A stretch of DNA of 64,000 nucleotides from Chelonoidis abingdonii (GCF_003597395.2 NC_133770.1:33305819-33369818), one strand, 5' to 3'. Positions 23,210 through 35,491 are shown, numbered from the stretch's first letter. Made by a program: numbers and translations. The notes: generated by a model from the letters alone, not told the origin.

Positions 23210-24290
23210 AAGAGGAGCTGTGAAAGCCCTTGTGACGAGACCCTCAGGGTACAGCCTGGAACTAGGGTACTGCTATGCCCCCATAACTCTCCAGCCTGGG
23301 CTGTGTCTCGAAATGCTTTGCTAGTGACAAACAGCAAACCCCTCCAACACGCTGTTATTACTCAGTAGAACTGCATGTGGAGCCCCACCCCCAGCTAAAT
23401 TGCAGGAATGGTCCCTGAGTCACTCACGAATCACACAGAGAGACACCAAAAAAATCTCCCAAGCCCTCAGCTTTGCACCCCAAAGCTGTATCATCTGGCC
23501 CTGGTCAGAAGCCTGGCCAGTGTAAAGCTCACTACCCAATCCGTCCCCCCTTGATGTGGGGAGGACACCCTCTAGCCTTTGTAAACCGAGCTGAGATTTC
23601 CCAAGCACTTCAAGCAGAACACACTTGTTTTAAGTAAAATATAAACCAGATTTATTAACTACAGAAAGATATATTTTAAGTGATTATAAGTGGTAGTCAC
23701 AAACGTCAGGGATAGTTACCAAACAAAATAAAAGGTAAGCACACAATCTAAATCTTAAACCTTATTAGACTAAGCAATACAGAAGCTCCCCAACTTATGG
23801 AAGCATTCCGTTATGGAACGCCTTGTGTAAGTCGAATTTTGCGTAAGTTGGGAACAAATCTCCAACAATTACACACACACTTACGGAACCTATGGAACTT
23901 TTGTCTGTAAGTCCAGGTTTCTATAAGTCGGGTTTGCGTAACCGAGGAGCATCTGTATTTCAATCAAGCAGTTTTTCTCATCCCACTCTATGTTGTTAGT
24001 GGTTTACAATTGTTAATACACAGGCTTTCCTTCTAAGTCTGGGATCAGTCTCATCAGTTCAAGTCTTTGTCTTCTCAGTGTTCTCGTTGCTTCCAGTGTA
24101 GGTGGGGGACAAGAAAGTAAGCATGATGCCACTGTCCCTTATTTTATACATTCAGTCCATGTGCCTGGGAAACACTAGCCTAGACATGTCCTGGTAGGCT
24201 TTGCTGAGTCACAGAATAGAGCAATATCCCACAGTGTGATGCTTGCACAGCTCTCTTACAGAATTGTAAATCCCTTGTTTACAACTCCCC
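23210..24290 (-). mobile_element. ERV/LTR-like interspersed repeat, carrying a mariner-like MITE
   Basis: Sequence such as TTGTTTTAAGTAAAATATAAACCAG...TTTATTAACTAC (about 23625-23660) and the flanking Gln/Pro-rich non-coding segments match, from memory, an abundant turtle LTR-type repeat read on the minus strand. Exact termini were not identified and no viral gene is present. A separate MITE sits at 23780-23955 inside it. Confidence 0.4.
23780..23955. mobile_element. Mariner-like MITE with TA duplication
   Basis: Ends CAGAAGCTCCCCAACTTA and GTAACCGAGGAGCATCTG are imperfect inverted repeats. Both flanks are TA (23778-23779 and 23956-23957), the target duplication of Tc1/mariner elements. Inside are mirrored TTACGG / CCGTTATGG and GCGTAAGTTGGG / TAAGTCGGG stretches. 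No transposase frame. Confidence 0.72.
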
Positions 24291-24339
24291 AGGTGATTAA
24301 TGACCATCCTCTTTATGATAGCCTTTAATATAGTGGAAG

Positions 24340-24980
24340 ACTTATCAGATCACCTCCTCAGTCTTCTTTTCTCAAAGCTAAACATGCCCAGTTTTTTGAA
24401 CTTTTCCTCATAGGTCAGGTTTTCTAAACCTTTTATCATGTCTGTTGCTCTCCTCTTGATTCTTTCAAATTGGCCCACATACTTCCTAAACTGTAGTGCC
24501 CAGAATTTGACACAGTACTCCAGCTGGGGCCTCTCTAGTGCCACTGTAACCCCCAGATCCTCTTCAGCAGTATTACTACCTAGACAGTTATTCCCATTTT
24601 ATAGTTATACGTTTGATTTTTCCTTCTTAAGTGAAGTACTTTGCACTTTGTCTTTATTTAATTTCATCTTGTTGAATTCAGATCAGCCCTCCAGTTTGTC
24701 AAAGTCATTTTGAATTTAAACCTGACCTCCAAAGTGCTTGCAATCCCTCCCAGCTTGGTGTCACCTGCAAATTTTATAGGCAGACTCGACCACATTAATT
24801 AATTGGATAATGAAAACATTGACTAGTACTGGACCCAGGACTGACCCCCGTGGGACCCCACTAAATACACCCTCCCAATCTGACAGCAAACCACTGATAA
24901 CTACTGTTTGAGTGCAGTCTTTCAACCAGTTATGCACCCACCTTACAGTAAACCGTCTGAGAGACTCTATAGACAGCTGG
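24340..24980 (-). mobile_element. Second CR1 LINE fragment
   Basis: On the minus strand it encodes decayed CR1 RT pieces: a QLEYCVKFWAL...QFERIKRRATDMIKGLENLTYEEK segment (24350-24544) and an upstream 'RWVHNWLKD...SGVPRGSVLGPVL' segment (24761-25018). The sequence differs clearly from the CR1 at 20050-22892, so it is a different subfamily. The region between the two pieces is truncated and frameshifted. Confidence 0.88.
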
Positions 24981-25018
24981 AAATAATAACTCTGACAGGA
25001 GTGAACTACTGCATGCAT

Positions 25019-27389
25019 CTCAATAGGGTGTTAGCTACGCCTGGAAGCAGCCAGCACTATCCTCACAGGACTATGCAATAGGAGAGTGCAATAGGCCCAA
25101 GCAGATATCCCAGCAGAGAAGGTAACAGGAGATGTCCCCTGTTGCCAATGCCAATCTTGCCTCTTGGGATGGGAAAAGGAACCCCTGCTGCCCTTCCTAG
25201 ATGAGTGAGGACTATATGCCACTGCTCCTGTATCTCTAGAAGGTGAGTGGGGACTCCTGTCACTGCCATTCCTAAGTGCAGGGGCAGGCCCACTGTATAT
25301 GGGTAGGGCTGGGGCATGGAGCCATAATAGGGTCCCCTGTGTGGTTGTATACTTCAGGCCTTGAATAAAATCCCATCATAGTTAAAATATGGTTTAGTCT
25401 TACTATTATAAATGGCACCAACCAAGCTTCAGATTTACTGGGAACAGCTGAGTTTTCCATTATATTTTCAAATGGCTATTATGTATTAATTTGTATGAAA
25501 CTTCACAATATTGAAATATGTTTGTCAGCATTTAACAAAAAATAAATGATTTTTTAGAAAGCCCACCATCTATATTAAACCAGACTGTACTTTTTAGCTG
25601 CTTTATTTCATTTTGAGTATAGATGAACTACCCCTCCAAAAACAATAGTTAACCAATATAAAAGCCCTGTCCCTTTAGTACTAGGGGCATTAACATGGGA
25701 CTATTTAGTTCAGGTGACACTAACAGCTGTTGAAGCCCAAGCACAACATCAAGAATAAACTGACAATGTCTCTACTCTTGTTTGCTTTCCAACCTCTGCC
25801 TTATTGCCCCCTACCACGCTCTAAATCCATATGTAATCAGTCTGCTGCAAGACCCCTTCAAGCTCTCATGAGAATCATAATCCACAACCACATACCCGAA
25901 CTAAGGAGCATTGTTAAGCAGAGCAGTTCCAAAGCAGCCTTTAAACAGTCAGCTACAGTGCCGTGCCTCTGCACTGCAGGCAGTATCCTGCAAAACATTA
26001 TAGAGTTTAAAATTATTAGCATCTGCTTGTTTTTTCCTGTCCTCCTAAACATATTTGTTTCCCCTTCTACTCATACTTCTGCAAAAAAAAAAAAGACAGT
26101 GACAATAGGAAAGGGCAGGCCAAAATCCCACTGCAGACCTCCTACAGGAGGAGGCAGATAATCAACCTCATCTTTTGGTTTTGGGCTGTGGGCCAAATCA
26201 AGAGTTTATGCATAACAGTAACCAGATATTGTGCTGATTCTTTCCTCTTCGCACTCTTCCAACTAAACCAAAGTCAGAAGATCCCTCTCACACATACATG
26301 CCTCTGACAACTTTTTCCAGTAAAGAGAAATGACACTTTCTTCATATTTGTAAACTTCATACCTTACTTGCCTGTGCAATAATGAGTGAGTGCAATAATG
26401 GAAGAGCACCCTCTGCTGCACTACAGAGAATACTGCTACCAGCTCTGAGTCCGGGGGAGGATGTCAAGATAAAGGAAAGTTCCATTTTAGTGAAAGTTGT
26501 CCTTGTCTTAGTAATACAGTTCAATAGTGTCTGCACTAAATATTTTCCTATGTGCTCTAGTCACTGTAAAAGACAAATTTTTTGGACAACTGTTCTATCA
26601 TAGCTCTGCTTCACTATGGGCAGATACTTCAACACCTTGATCTAGTATTAAAATAAGCAATTACAACACAAAGTTATGATGCTACTTTTAGACAAATGCA
26701 GGCAAATTACCAGCCAACAGCCCTACAAGGTTTTTTCTTGCATTGAAGAGAGCTGAATTTGTTTTTTTTTAAAAGGACAAACTTAAGTTTTTGAAGGGGG
26801 AAAAAGCTTTTGCAAAACTTAAATCCAACATAAGTTTTTCTTACATTTTTAGACAAAAACATTGCCTTGAAGTGTTTAGAAACTAAATATTTCAAATTAA
26901 GGCCCTGAAAGTGAAACTGACCTTTGAATCATTGCTCACCTGGAAAGTAAGGCAAAATGTTTACTTATCACTACTTATACTGGCTACTTACAAGATACTA
27001 GAACTTAGATGAAACTGATACTGTCCATTTAAAATCATGTGATAGCTGTTTACAGCGCATGATTTAAAGAGGTCAGTACAAAGCTGTTACTTGGCTGTTA
27101 AGGGGATTCTTGTAAAGGGTATCCTACCTTACTCATGTATTTACTATATTGCCAGCAGTCCTTTTTGTGAGGTGGGGAGAAGTCAAACTCCCTCTGGGCT
27201 CAACAAGAGACTTAACATTCGCTTGCGCAACCTCGTACAATGCTTGTCTGATTAGCTGTTTGTTATATACTAGGCATTATCCAGAGTTTTTAAAAATTAA
27301 AAGTCTGTACGTGTGAGGGGCAAGGAGGAGTGAGGATATTTGGGGAGAAAAAAGTCTATCACCCCTCTTAGTCTCACCAGGAACCCAAA
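25019..27389. other. Long unrecognised interval
   Basis: About 2.4 kb of unique-looking sequence. The 143-codon frame at 25730-26161 runs through an A12 tract and has no recognisable domain. No gene called. Confidence 0.4.
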
Positions 27390-27502
27390 CAGGGTGACCA
27401 GACAGCAAGTGTGAAAAATTGGGTCAGGGGTGATAGACTATATAAAGCAAAACCCCAAATATCAGGACTGTCCCTATAAAATCAAGACATCTGGTCACCC
27501 TC
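27390..27502. mobile_element. Short hAT-like MITE (AGGGTGACCAGA ends)
   Basis: Ends AGGGTGACCAGACAGC and AGACATCTGGTCACCCT are inverted repeats. The flanks aacccaaa (27382-27389) and cacccaaa (27503-27510) agree at 7 of 8 bases. Related copies lie at 46414-46537 and 63891-64000. Confidence 0.82.
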
Positions 27503-27559
27503 CACCCAAAGATTGCCATGGGTAAACTTTCACCTGGACAAACGGCCCTTGAACCATGC

Positions 27560-28526
27560 AATCACCCCGGCAGGCAGGTACCACACGCTTTACCTGAAGT
27601 AAGCCCCTCTCAAGGCATATGCTGGCCCCTGGCTACAGCTGAGAGCGGAGCCCCTTGGTCACTAGCCTGCAGACGTCTCAGACCACGGAGCGCGTGGGGG
27701 TCACTACTCGGAAAAGGAAGGCTCCCCCCTTACCTCGCTGCAGGCGGGTGTCTCCAGCGAAGGCCCCTCAGCACAGCCACCTGCTCCGCACCGCCCTGCG
27801 CCCGCGGCACCGCCAGGAGAAAGGAGAGTTACCAACAAAGGGAAACTTCCCCGAGCCAGCCAGCCAGCGAGCGAGCGAGAGCGGCAGGCGGCTCCCAGCC
27901 CGGCGGGGGGCGTGCGCACGGCCAAGCAAGCAAAGCGCCAGCGCGGGCGCAGCCCAGTGCCCGCGCAGCCCGGCTGCGAGTGACTCTGGGGCAAGGACAC
28001 TGCTCGGCGAGCCGGCCGTACCCCGCCCCCCCCCAGCTGCACGGGAGGGACCCAGGCGGCCGGCCGGGAGACAGAGCTCAGTGACCTCGTGCCCCGCGCC
28101 CCCCTGCACAGGAGCAGAGGCTGCCCGGGGGGAGATCCCAGCGCCCACACCGGAAAGAGCGGCGCCCGGGAAGGCGTCCCTAGCGGGGGCGGGACATAGT
28201 TCCTGCCCACCCCCGAAGCGGAGCCGTGCCCGGGGAGAGGCGGTGCCTGGCCCGCCCTGCCCTGAGCTGCGGGAGTTACCCTGTGCGCCCACGGTGTCCC
28301 CGGCGGCGGCTCCCTAACTATCCAGGGAGCCTGGCAGCAACTGGCCCGCCGCCGGCCTGCAGGGACCCGGCCGCTCCTCGGCGTGCTGTTCCGTGCCCCA
28401 GAGCCGGCGCGGCGCACCCAGTCTCCTGCCCCTGCCCTGCGGGTCTCACCCCGGCACCGGCCGTTTCCGCGCTGCTCTCGCAGATACTTCTAAAGGATCC
28501 GCGCCCGCAGCAGGAGTGTCCGGGGC
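27560..28526. promoter_or_regulatory. CpG island, candidate promoter
   Basis: GC content and CpG frequency rise abruptly; for example 27901-27960 alone contains about ten CpGs, while the surrounding kilobases are CpG-poor. A GC box GGGGGCGGG lies at 28185-28193 and an NRF1-like GCGTGCGCAC near 27910-27919. No TATA box is apparent, as expected for a CpG-island promoter. Possible splice-donor-like sites exist on both strands (GCAG|GTACC near 27575 plus; TTG|GTAACT near 27830 minus), but none can be assigned. The overlapping 174-237-codon frames on both strands are typical of GC-rich sequence and are not called as genes. If a host gene starts in this window, this is the likeliest place. Confidence 0.75.
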
Positions 28527-29380
28527 GGCGGGAGCTGTGTGGCGGGGGTAGAGGTCACTGGGGGGGCTGGGAGCTGTGTGGAGGGGGGTAGGGGTGACTG
28601 GGGGGCTGGAGCATGTGTGGCGGGGTAGGGGGTACTGGGGGCTGGGAGCTGTGTGCGGGGTAGGAGGTCACTGGGGGGGCTGGGAGCTGTGTGGAGGGTA
28701 GGGGGTGACTGGGGCTGGGAGCTGTGTGGCGGGGTAAGGGATGACTGGGGGCTGGGAGCTGTGTGGCGGGGGTAGGAGGTCACATGGGGGGCTGGGAGCT
28801 GTGTGGTGGGGTAGGGTGACGGGGGCTGGGAGCTGTGGGGAGGGGACTGGGGGCGGAACTGTGGTGGGTAGGGGTGACTGGGGGCTGGAGCTGTGGGTGG
28901 GGTAGGCGAGACTGGGGGGCTGGAGCTGTGTGGTGGGGGTAGGAGGCACTAGGGGGCTGGAGCTGTGTGGGTGGGTAGAGGGTGACTGGGGCTGGGAGCT
29001 GTGTGCGGGTGTAGGGTGACTGGAGGCTGGGGCTGTGTGGCGGGTAAGGAGGTCACTAGGGGGGCTGGGAGCTGTGCGATGGGGGTAGGGGGTGACTGGG
29101 GGGGCTTGAGCTGTGCGGTGGGGGTAGGGGTGACTGGGGGGGCTTGAGCTGTTTGGTGGGGGTCCAGGGGATGACTAGGGGGCTGGAGCTCTGTGATGGG
29201 GGTCCAGGGGACGACTAGGGGGGCTGGAGTTGTGTGATGGGGGCCCGGGGGTGACTGGGGAGGGCTGGAGTACTGTGGTGGGGGTAAGGGGTGACTGGGG
29301 AGGGGCGCCTGGAGCTCTGTGTTGAGGGTGCAGGCGGTGATGGGGGTGGTGTTGAGCTCTCTGGTGGGGAAGGGGATGAG
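28527..29380. repeat. G-rich minisatellite, ~39-bp unit, ~23 copies
   Basis: The unit is roughly GGGAGCTGTGTGGCGGGG then TAGGGGTGACTGGGGGGCT. I count about 23 imperfect copies, 33-44 bp each. The plus strand is strongly G-rich, with several runs of four or more G per unit and therefore G-quadruplex potential. It abuts the CpG island directly, and a looser, decayed version continues to about 29580. Open frames here are repeat artefacts. Confidence 0.93.
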
Positions 29381-29580
29381 TGGGAGAGGTGTGTCTATAT
29401 CCAGAGGAGCTGGGAGGCAGGGGGTTTGGGACTGTCATTGGACTGGAGCTGTATGTGTAACTTGATAGGGAGCTGGAGTTGTAAGCTAGGGCTGTGGGCT
29501 GTAGCTGTATTAGGGAGGGCAGGTGGGAGTGGGCTGTAACTGTGGCGGGGTGGGGGGCTGTACCTATACCCTGGGGGCTG

Positions 29581-31435
29581 CCAGGGGCAGTCAGTTAAGT
29601 CCTTGTGTCAAAATGTAAAATCAGTCAGTAGGGCAAGAATGTAAATCATTTAGTCTGGCAGCTGCAGGTTCAAGGGGGGGGTTACCTGCCCACCCCCCTT
29701 CAAAGACTTGCTGTGCCTAGCTTGCAAAGGCAGCCTGCTTTGCATAGTTCCTAGGTGAAGTTGCTTTGTTAAATGTATTCTATTATACATTTATACTTCC
29801 CAGGTGCTTTACTAGCATTAACTAATTAGACCTCTCAGAGCACCCTAGGAGTTAAAGCAGTAATTTTAAAAAATTTATAAAAGCAGTTTATTGATGAACA
29901 TCTAAGTTTTTATCTTCACCCACTCGGTGGTGGGGGGGCGTTACAGCAAGATAGAGAACATACTGGCTCACTGTGAAATCCTAGTGAAAACAAGGCAAGG
30001 CGCAGTCTTTACCCTGATGCAACTAGGCAAAGTGATACCTTGATGGAGAGTATAGTGTTAAGCTCACCTAGCTACACTGTGGTAAATACTGCTGTCTGCA
30101 CTTTGTCTCCACTAGGATCTCATGATAAAAGAGCTAAACTGGGTTAATTCTTGCACTGTAAAAGCTTTTGTTCGTCAGCGAAGACATAGCCTAATGCCCA
30201 GCAATAAAAATCAATGGGCACCCAGATATTGTCTTAATGGGTGAAAACCCTGTGGTGGATATTAAAATCAAAAAGACCTAGACAGCTTGGCACTTATATA
30301 CTATGGTGATTAGGTGCTTTCAAATACCCACACAGAACCCTCTCAAACTATTTACAAACTCCACTGTTGATACTAATGCCTGAGTCAGGGTTAAATAAAA
30401 CTTTTTAAAAATCTCTGAGTTGAAAATAACTTTTCTGCAAAAAACTAGAATTATTGGAGCACAAGATGGGAGGCACAAACAGCAGTTTAGCTCATGCCAC
30501 TCCAAATATTAGTGTAAGATGACTGGCTCCAGCCGCAGCAGTTCTGGATAGGGTTTGTCTGTAGTCTACACACAGAAATAGGAAAGCTCACTTTCTCTAC
30601 CTTTTTAGCTTGATTTCCACAAATTTTCCAGGCAGTGCAGATCCATGCTGGAAAATCTGCTCTCCTTGGGAGTGGAGTGGAGTTGGGTGTGGTGCTGGGA
30701 ATGAGAAACCCTAAGGGAGCAACTTTCAAGAGGAGCAGTTCACTTCAGTGAATGTGCTGCCTGCTTCCTCTCTGCGACTGGGCCACTATTAAAAGCTGGA
30801 GGAAAAGAGATTCCGTGTTACTAAAATAGTGAGGTTTTCTTCTCAAACTTGCTCATTGTAGAGGCAAGGTGCCATTGTGATGGAGGAAATATAGCATTGT
30901 AGGTCTCACCATTACTAACTGAGGCAGCAAATAAATTTGTCCACATAGGGTGAAGGGTAAACTTAAAACTTTCCTGGCATGTCATTTTAAAGGCTGGAGA
31001 AGGGAAGGTTGTATTTTTTTTCTTTTTAACCCTATTTGCTACTCAGAGAATTGCATTGATAAAGAACCCTAATCCTACTTAACTCCGTCAAATTAAAAAA
31101 AAAGCAACCTAAACATGATCATAGCATGCACTACATAAAGAAATCCAACACAGGGAATCATCTGATGAATCTGCTAAACAGGAGAGCCATTGTAATGAAA
31201 ACATTGTTAAAAAGGGAGCTTCTGTTCTGGCCTATATAGGTTCTTATACAGAGGTGGTTGTTACTTTTTGCACTGTGTCTTCAGTGCGATCACATAAAGT
31301 CATGTTGAAGCACATTAAATAGAGATAAGCCTGAAGCAGAACCCCAGATCTGAACATCCTTGAATTTTAGGGGAAGATTGAATCTGTTTTTAAATATTTG
31401 AATTGGGATAGTTTAAAAAAAAAAAGCTAAATTTC
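29581..31435. other. No gene recognised; possible old MITE near 30050-30192
   Basis: Mostly unique AT-rich sequence. Around 30050-30192 'ctagctacactgtgg' and 'gaagacatagcct' resemble decayed GTCTACAC-type MITE ends. Confidence 0.35.
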
Positions 31436-31450
31436 TTACACACACACACA

Positions 31451-31480
<30 letters not shown>
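31436..31480. repeat. Compound (CA)n(CT)n microsatellite
   Basis: Short run of CA dinucleotides followed directly by about fifteen CT dinucleotides. Confidence 0.95.
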
Positions 31481-31482
<2 letters not shown>

Positions 31483-31739
31483 GAATGTGGCTCAGGTTAC
31501 CTCTAGTATTAAAATGTTGCCCTTTTGCGGGGCCTTCTAGGTCAGTTTCCTGTTTGGAGCAAAATAGGTGACCTTTTCTTCATATAATTTGTTCATTTTC
31601 AAAATGTACATAAATCCAATTGGCTTGAACAGAGGTGGTAACAAACTGCACACACACAACTCACTCTTGCACAGACCTCATGTCAGGCACCTCTACTGAT
31701 CCCCGGAAGCAGCTGTCTTATTCCTTTGTGTCTCTCCAT

Positions 31740-31930
31740 GGCCTACACTGCAATAAAAGACCCACAGGGCAGAGTCTCAGAGCCTGTCAATTGACTCAGG
31801 CTTGTGGGGCTCAAAATAGCAATTTAGGCAAGGGAGGAGGGTCTCAGAGGCTGGGCTCGGGCAGCCTGAGCCCAAACATCTACATGCAGGTTTTTGTTTG
31901 CAGTGTAGACTGTAAGGGAATACCCATAGA
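31740..31930. mobile_element. Truncated Harbinger-like MITE
   Basis: It contains CCTACACTGCAATAAAAGACCC and, inverted, GCAGTGTAGACTGTAAGGG with GGCTCGGGCAGCCTGAGCCC in the middle, matching the 13874 and 43670 family. The terminal bases are lost on the left. Confidence 0.6.
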
Positions 31931-32835
31931 AATCTCTCTGCTTCACAAACAGCCTCTTCTTCCTGCCCCAGTGCCTGAACTTTATACCTAGGAACTACCT
32001 AGTCTAAAGGTGCTCACCAAGACCACATGGCCTGGAAAGGTAAGCCCAGGCATCTGCCTTTCTTTGTTGCAACAGCTCTGCAAAACAACTGCCAGACAAA
32101 ACAGAGTGCTTTAACCTGACCGATACCCTTACCAAAGCCCAGTACAGGTACTGCATGGCCTCTATAACTCTCTGTGGAGAGTTTTGTGCTATGTGTTTAT
32201 ATACTAATGATGGCTAATGTGCAAGTAATTCACACCTTTCACAACAACATGAGTCAGACCACACATTGACGGAAGAAGGAAGGAAATGAGGGTAACAAAA
32301 AAGAGGGGAAGCATAAACCACAGAAAAGAGAAAAACCTTGGACCAGTTAGTGGCCTTGATAATATCCCTCACTCCTTATCTCACATGCACTAGGGGAATC
32401 TATCAACAAAAATTGTCTTGCAGCCCAGGCTTCTATTTGATAACACAGCAGTTTGTCACTTCCCTTTACAGAAAAAATGGGGACCAGATCTCTAAATCCT
32501 GAGAGATTGATTTTGTCCCTCTGAAGAATACTCTAATAAGATGGGCCTAAGAAAACTGCCTGAAAGACAGTAATTGAACCGCTAAACTTGCTTTTTTCAT
32601 GATTGACATAACGTTCTCCTTATTTGTTTTCAAATAATGAAAAAGTTTGATAATGGACGTTTTAAAATTGAAAAATTGCACTCTTCTTACTGAAAACCCT
32701 ATTATCTGAGCAGGATACAAAATTGATGTGTCTGGTCTTAGTATATGCTTTAACAGTCTATAGCAGGATATAAATCACCTGCCATCATCTGTCATAGATT
32801 CTTTTTCTGAATACTTATGAGGAAGACCAGCTATA
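31931..32835. other. No recognised feature
   Basis: Unique-looking sequence; no credible ORF or repeat. Confidence 0.35.
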
Positions 32836-32980
32836 CCAGTATCAGGAGGTAGCCATGTTAGTCTGTATTCACAAAAACAATGAGGAGTCCAGTGGCATCT
32901 TAAAGACTAACATATTTATTTGGGCATAAGTTTTTGTGGGTAAAAAACCCACTTTTTCAGATGCATGAAGTGCATTTTCA
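32836..32980 (-). mobile_element. Penelope-like element fragment, decayed
   Basis: It shows the whole series of family landmarks: GGTAGCCATGTTAGTCTG, GTGGCATCTTAAAGACTAAC, then the ribozyme-like region. On the minus strand the core reads CTGAAAA and the second element has lost the G of GAAA, while the 6-bp stem survives. This ribozyme would be inactive. Confidence 0.6.
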
Positions 32981-32989
32981 GGAGGGGTA

Positions 32990-33106
32990 ATTTACTTTAA
33001 TGGGAGCTCAGGGCTGTCAGCCCCACAGAGCCGACAGCTCGTGACCCCCATGTAACCAGCTTGCAACCCCCTGAGGGGTCATGACCCCCCAGTTTGAGAA
33101 CTCCTG
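32990..33106. mobile_element. hAT-like element, right-end fragment
   Basis: The right terminus CAGTTTGAGAACTCCTG, preceded by CCCTGAGGGGTCATGACCCCCC, is a classic hAT (Charlie-like) end. The left end is missing. It begins next to the Penelope-like fragment. Confidence 0.65.
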
Positions 33107-33688
33107 AGCTATACAGTCTACTTTATTTCAAGTTATCATTGGTCTAAACAGCTTTAAAATGCAGTAAGGAATTAGGAATGAATTGGGATTATAAAAAAAA
33201 ATATCTTTTGGGTGAGTAGAAACCCTCTAGACTTATGTGGTTTATAAAGATGAATTCTTTCCTTTTTAAAATGTCTTTAAGTTACAAACTTCTTTGATTT
33301 ATTCAAGGGCCAAAAAAAAAAATCTGCACTTTGGGACACAAGGAAATGCTTGTTTAAACAATGTCTCTGCCTAGAGGAGATCTAAAAAAAATAATATTCT
33401 GTTACAGCAGACAATTCAGTTCTTTTTACATAAGAAAATGTCTTGCTTTGTTTTCAAAAGTGCTCTGCAGAGGACACAGTGATGCTATCAATTGCTGTGG
33501 CATGTTGATCCTTTCATCTCTATGTAACTTGTATGAATTTGAACCAGGTTGATAGTGGTCAAACATTATTACCAATTGGTTATGCTTAAGTGGACTATTG
33601 AAAGGAGTTGCTGATCTCAGTCTTATCTGTAAGATACAAGTATTTACATCACAAACATCACTACATTTGGAACCTGTTGGCAAATTGA
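33107..33688. other. No recognised feature
   Basis: AT-rich; no gene or repeat recognised. Confidence 0.35.
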
Positions 33689-34261
33689 GACCCGATCTAC
33701 ACATGGGATCAGCCCGGATTTCAGCCATTGGTGCATTTGCACGGGTGTAAATATGGGCAGAGCGTGAACCACCCGTTTTGGGGAGCCTAGTCCCCGACCC
33801 CACCCCTTCTGCCCAAGGCCCTGCCCCATAGCCCCCCTGCCAGAGCCCTGAGCCCTCCAGCACAGCTACTGGGCTCCCTGAGTGCCCCCAGTCCCAGAGT
33901 GCCAGGCCACGCAGCCCCAGTGCCAGGCAGACAGCCCCAGCATTGGGCAGCCTGAGCACCAGCCCCAGCTGCCCTGAGTCCCAGGCCACATGCCACCCTG
34001 CCCTAACTGCAGCTCCAGCTCCAGCCTGGGCTGTGGGGGAAGAGCAGGAAGCAGGAAGGGGCCTCAGGGCAGAGGATGGGTAGGGTCACACCTAACTGGT
34101 TGGAATGGCTCAGCCTCCCCTGGCCTGTGATACCTGCCACCCATGGGTGTAAATCAGGAAAGTTGTGGCTTGTATAAGTGGAACTTACCATGGTTTCAAG
34201 ACAAGTGGCATAAGTAAATTGATGGCTGAAATTGGGGCTAATTGCAAGTGTAGATAAAACC
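33689..34261. mobile_element. Harbinger-like MITE with a GC-rich internal insertion
   Basis: The left end GACCCGATCTACACATGG follows tga and the right end AAGTGTAGATAAAACC precedes tta, TNA-like flanks. Subterminal 'tttcagccattg' and 'gatggctgaaat' are mirrored. Between about 33777 and 34140 lies a GC-rich, low-complexity CCCAG/GCCCC block that interrupts the palindrome and produces the overlapping long frames on the minus strand. Confidence 0.55.
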
Positions 34262-34285
34262 TTAGGAAGTAAGTACTAAAACCAA

Positions 34286-34345
34286 GATCCTCAAAGGTAT
34301 TTAGGCACCTAAATCCTGGCAGGAGTTACCTTTGAGGATCTGGGT
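34286..34345. repeat. Short foldback repeat
   Basis: AAGATCCTCAAAGGTATTTA and its inverse AGTTACCTTTGAGGATCTGG enclose TAGGCACCTAAA. This arrangement is a common old palindromic repeat in amniotes. Confidence 0.6.
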
Positions 34346-35491
34346 TCAAGTTATAAATGGGCACATAGCCTTAAAAAACCTTTTTGCCTGCCTTAGAGAG
34401 ACATCTGGAAGTGGTTTCTGCAGGTCTGAGGTAAGGCACCTTGGCTGAACTAGCGGGAGAAAGCTGCAGTACTATTATCCATACTGATTCTGTGACTAAA
34501 CAGAAGACCACAGTTTCCAGTGCTGCAAGTTTGATACCTCTAAGTTCACTTTGGCTCCAATACATGATGACATCTCTATTCAGGAAAGCAGATAAGCACA
34601 TGTTTAAGTGCTTTCTTGATCTGGGGCCTTTAAGAGAAAAAAGGAGTAAACATTCTAGAGAAATGTATCTGTGGTATATTTTCTTTGATTTTAATCTATA
34701 CTGTAGCAGCTTCCATTCTGAAACCAAAGACTATGCTCAAAATGCATTGATATTCTTAGAGACAGGCCTAATCCAAAGTCCTAGGTTACTGTACTTTGGA
34801 TTTTGGAAACTCAGATCCGGATCTCAACTTTTTGGGCTGGTCCTTCTCTTTAAACCATAAGCCTGAGTCCAAAAACACCTCTGAACTTTCGAGAAGTTCA
34901 GCTCCAGATGGGTATTATCTCTAAATGTGATGAGTGCCAGAGAACACAGTATAAACTTCTAATGCATGTGAACAGGCCAAGGTAGATACAGGAATATCTC
35001 TCTCCTGTGATGTTTCCAGACTTTGAAAAAAAGAAATGTTTTCCACTGCCTCAACAATAAGATGTGATTAATAGCTTTCTCTTCCTATGCATGACTACCC
35101 CAGGGGAGGAATGAGAAAACCTGGGGTCTTTTAAAAGGAGGTGTAAAAAACTCAGGGGCTAATGCAGAATTTTAGAAAACTGCCAGGGCCTCTGTCCACC
35201 TTCAGAAGAGCAGAACTAGAGGGAGAACTGGCAGCTAAAGCAACCTCCACCGATTTATTTATGAGTTACTGGAGGGATTATGGGTCTGAACTCCAGATCA
35301 GATTCACTTGACGTATGAAAAAGTCTATGGAAAAACGGTGATAATAACCTAATGATAACAGTTTGTCTCTTAAGCAGCAAAGAATAAAGGGAATACAGAG
35401 GGCAGGTGGGAAAAGAGGAAAATGACATTATCCCCAAATGATCCTCTGATTGCCTGGAGATGTTTTCAATATACATCTATTTATTGTCACA
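34346..35491. other. No recognised feature
   Basis: Unique-looking; frames of 118-139 codons on opposite strands around 34371-34860 overlap each other and lack known domains. Confidence 0.35.

Noticed and set aside
25730..26161. 143-codon plus-strand frame
   Set aside because: It crosses an A12 tract and has no recognisable domain or exon context.
27518..28417. Frames of 174-237 codons on both strands of the CpG island
   Set aside because: Stop codons are rare in GC-rich DNA. The frames overlap on both strands and show no domain or conserved motif.
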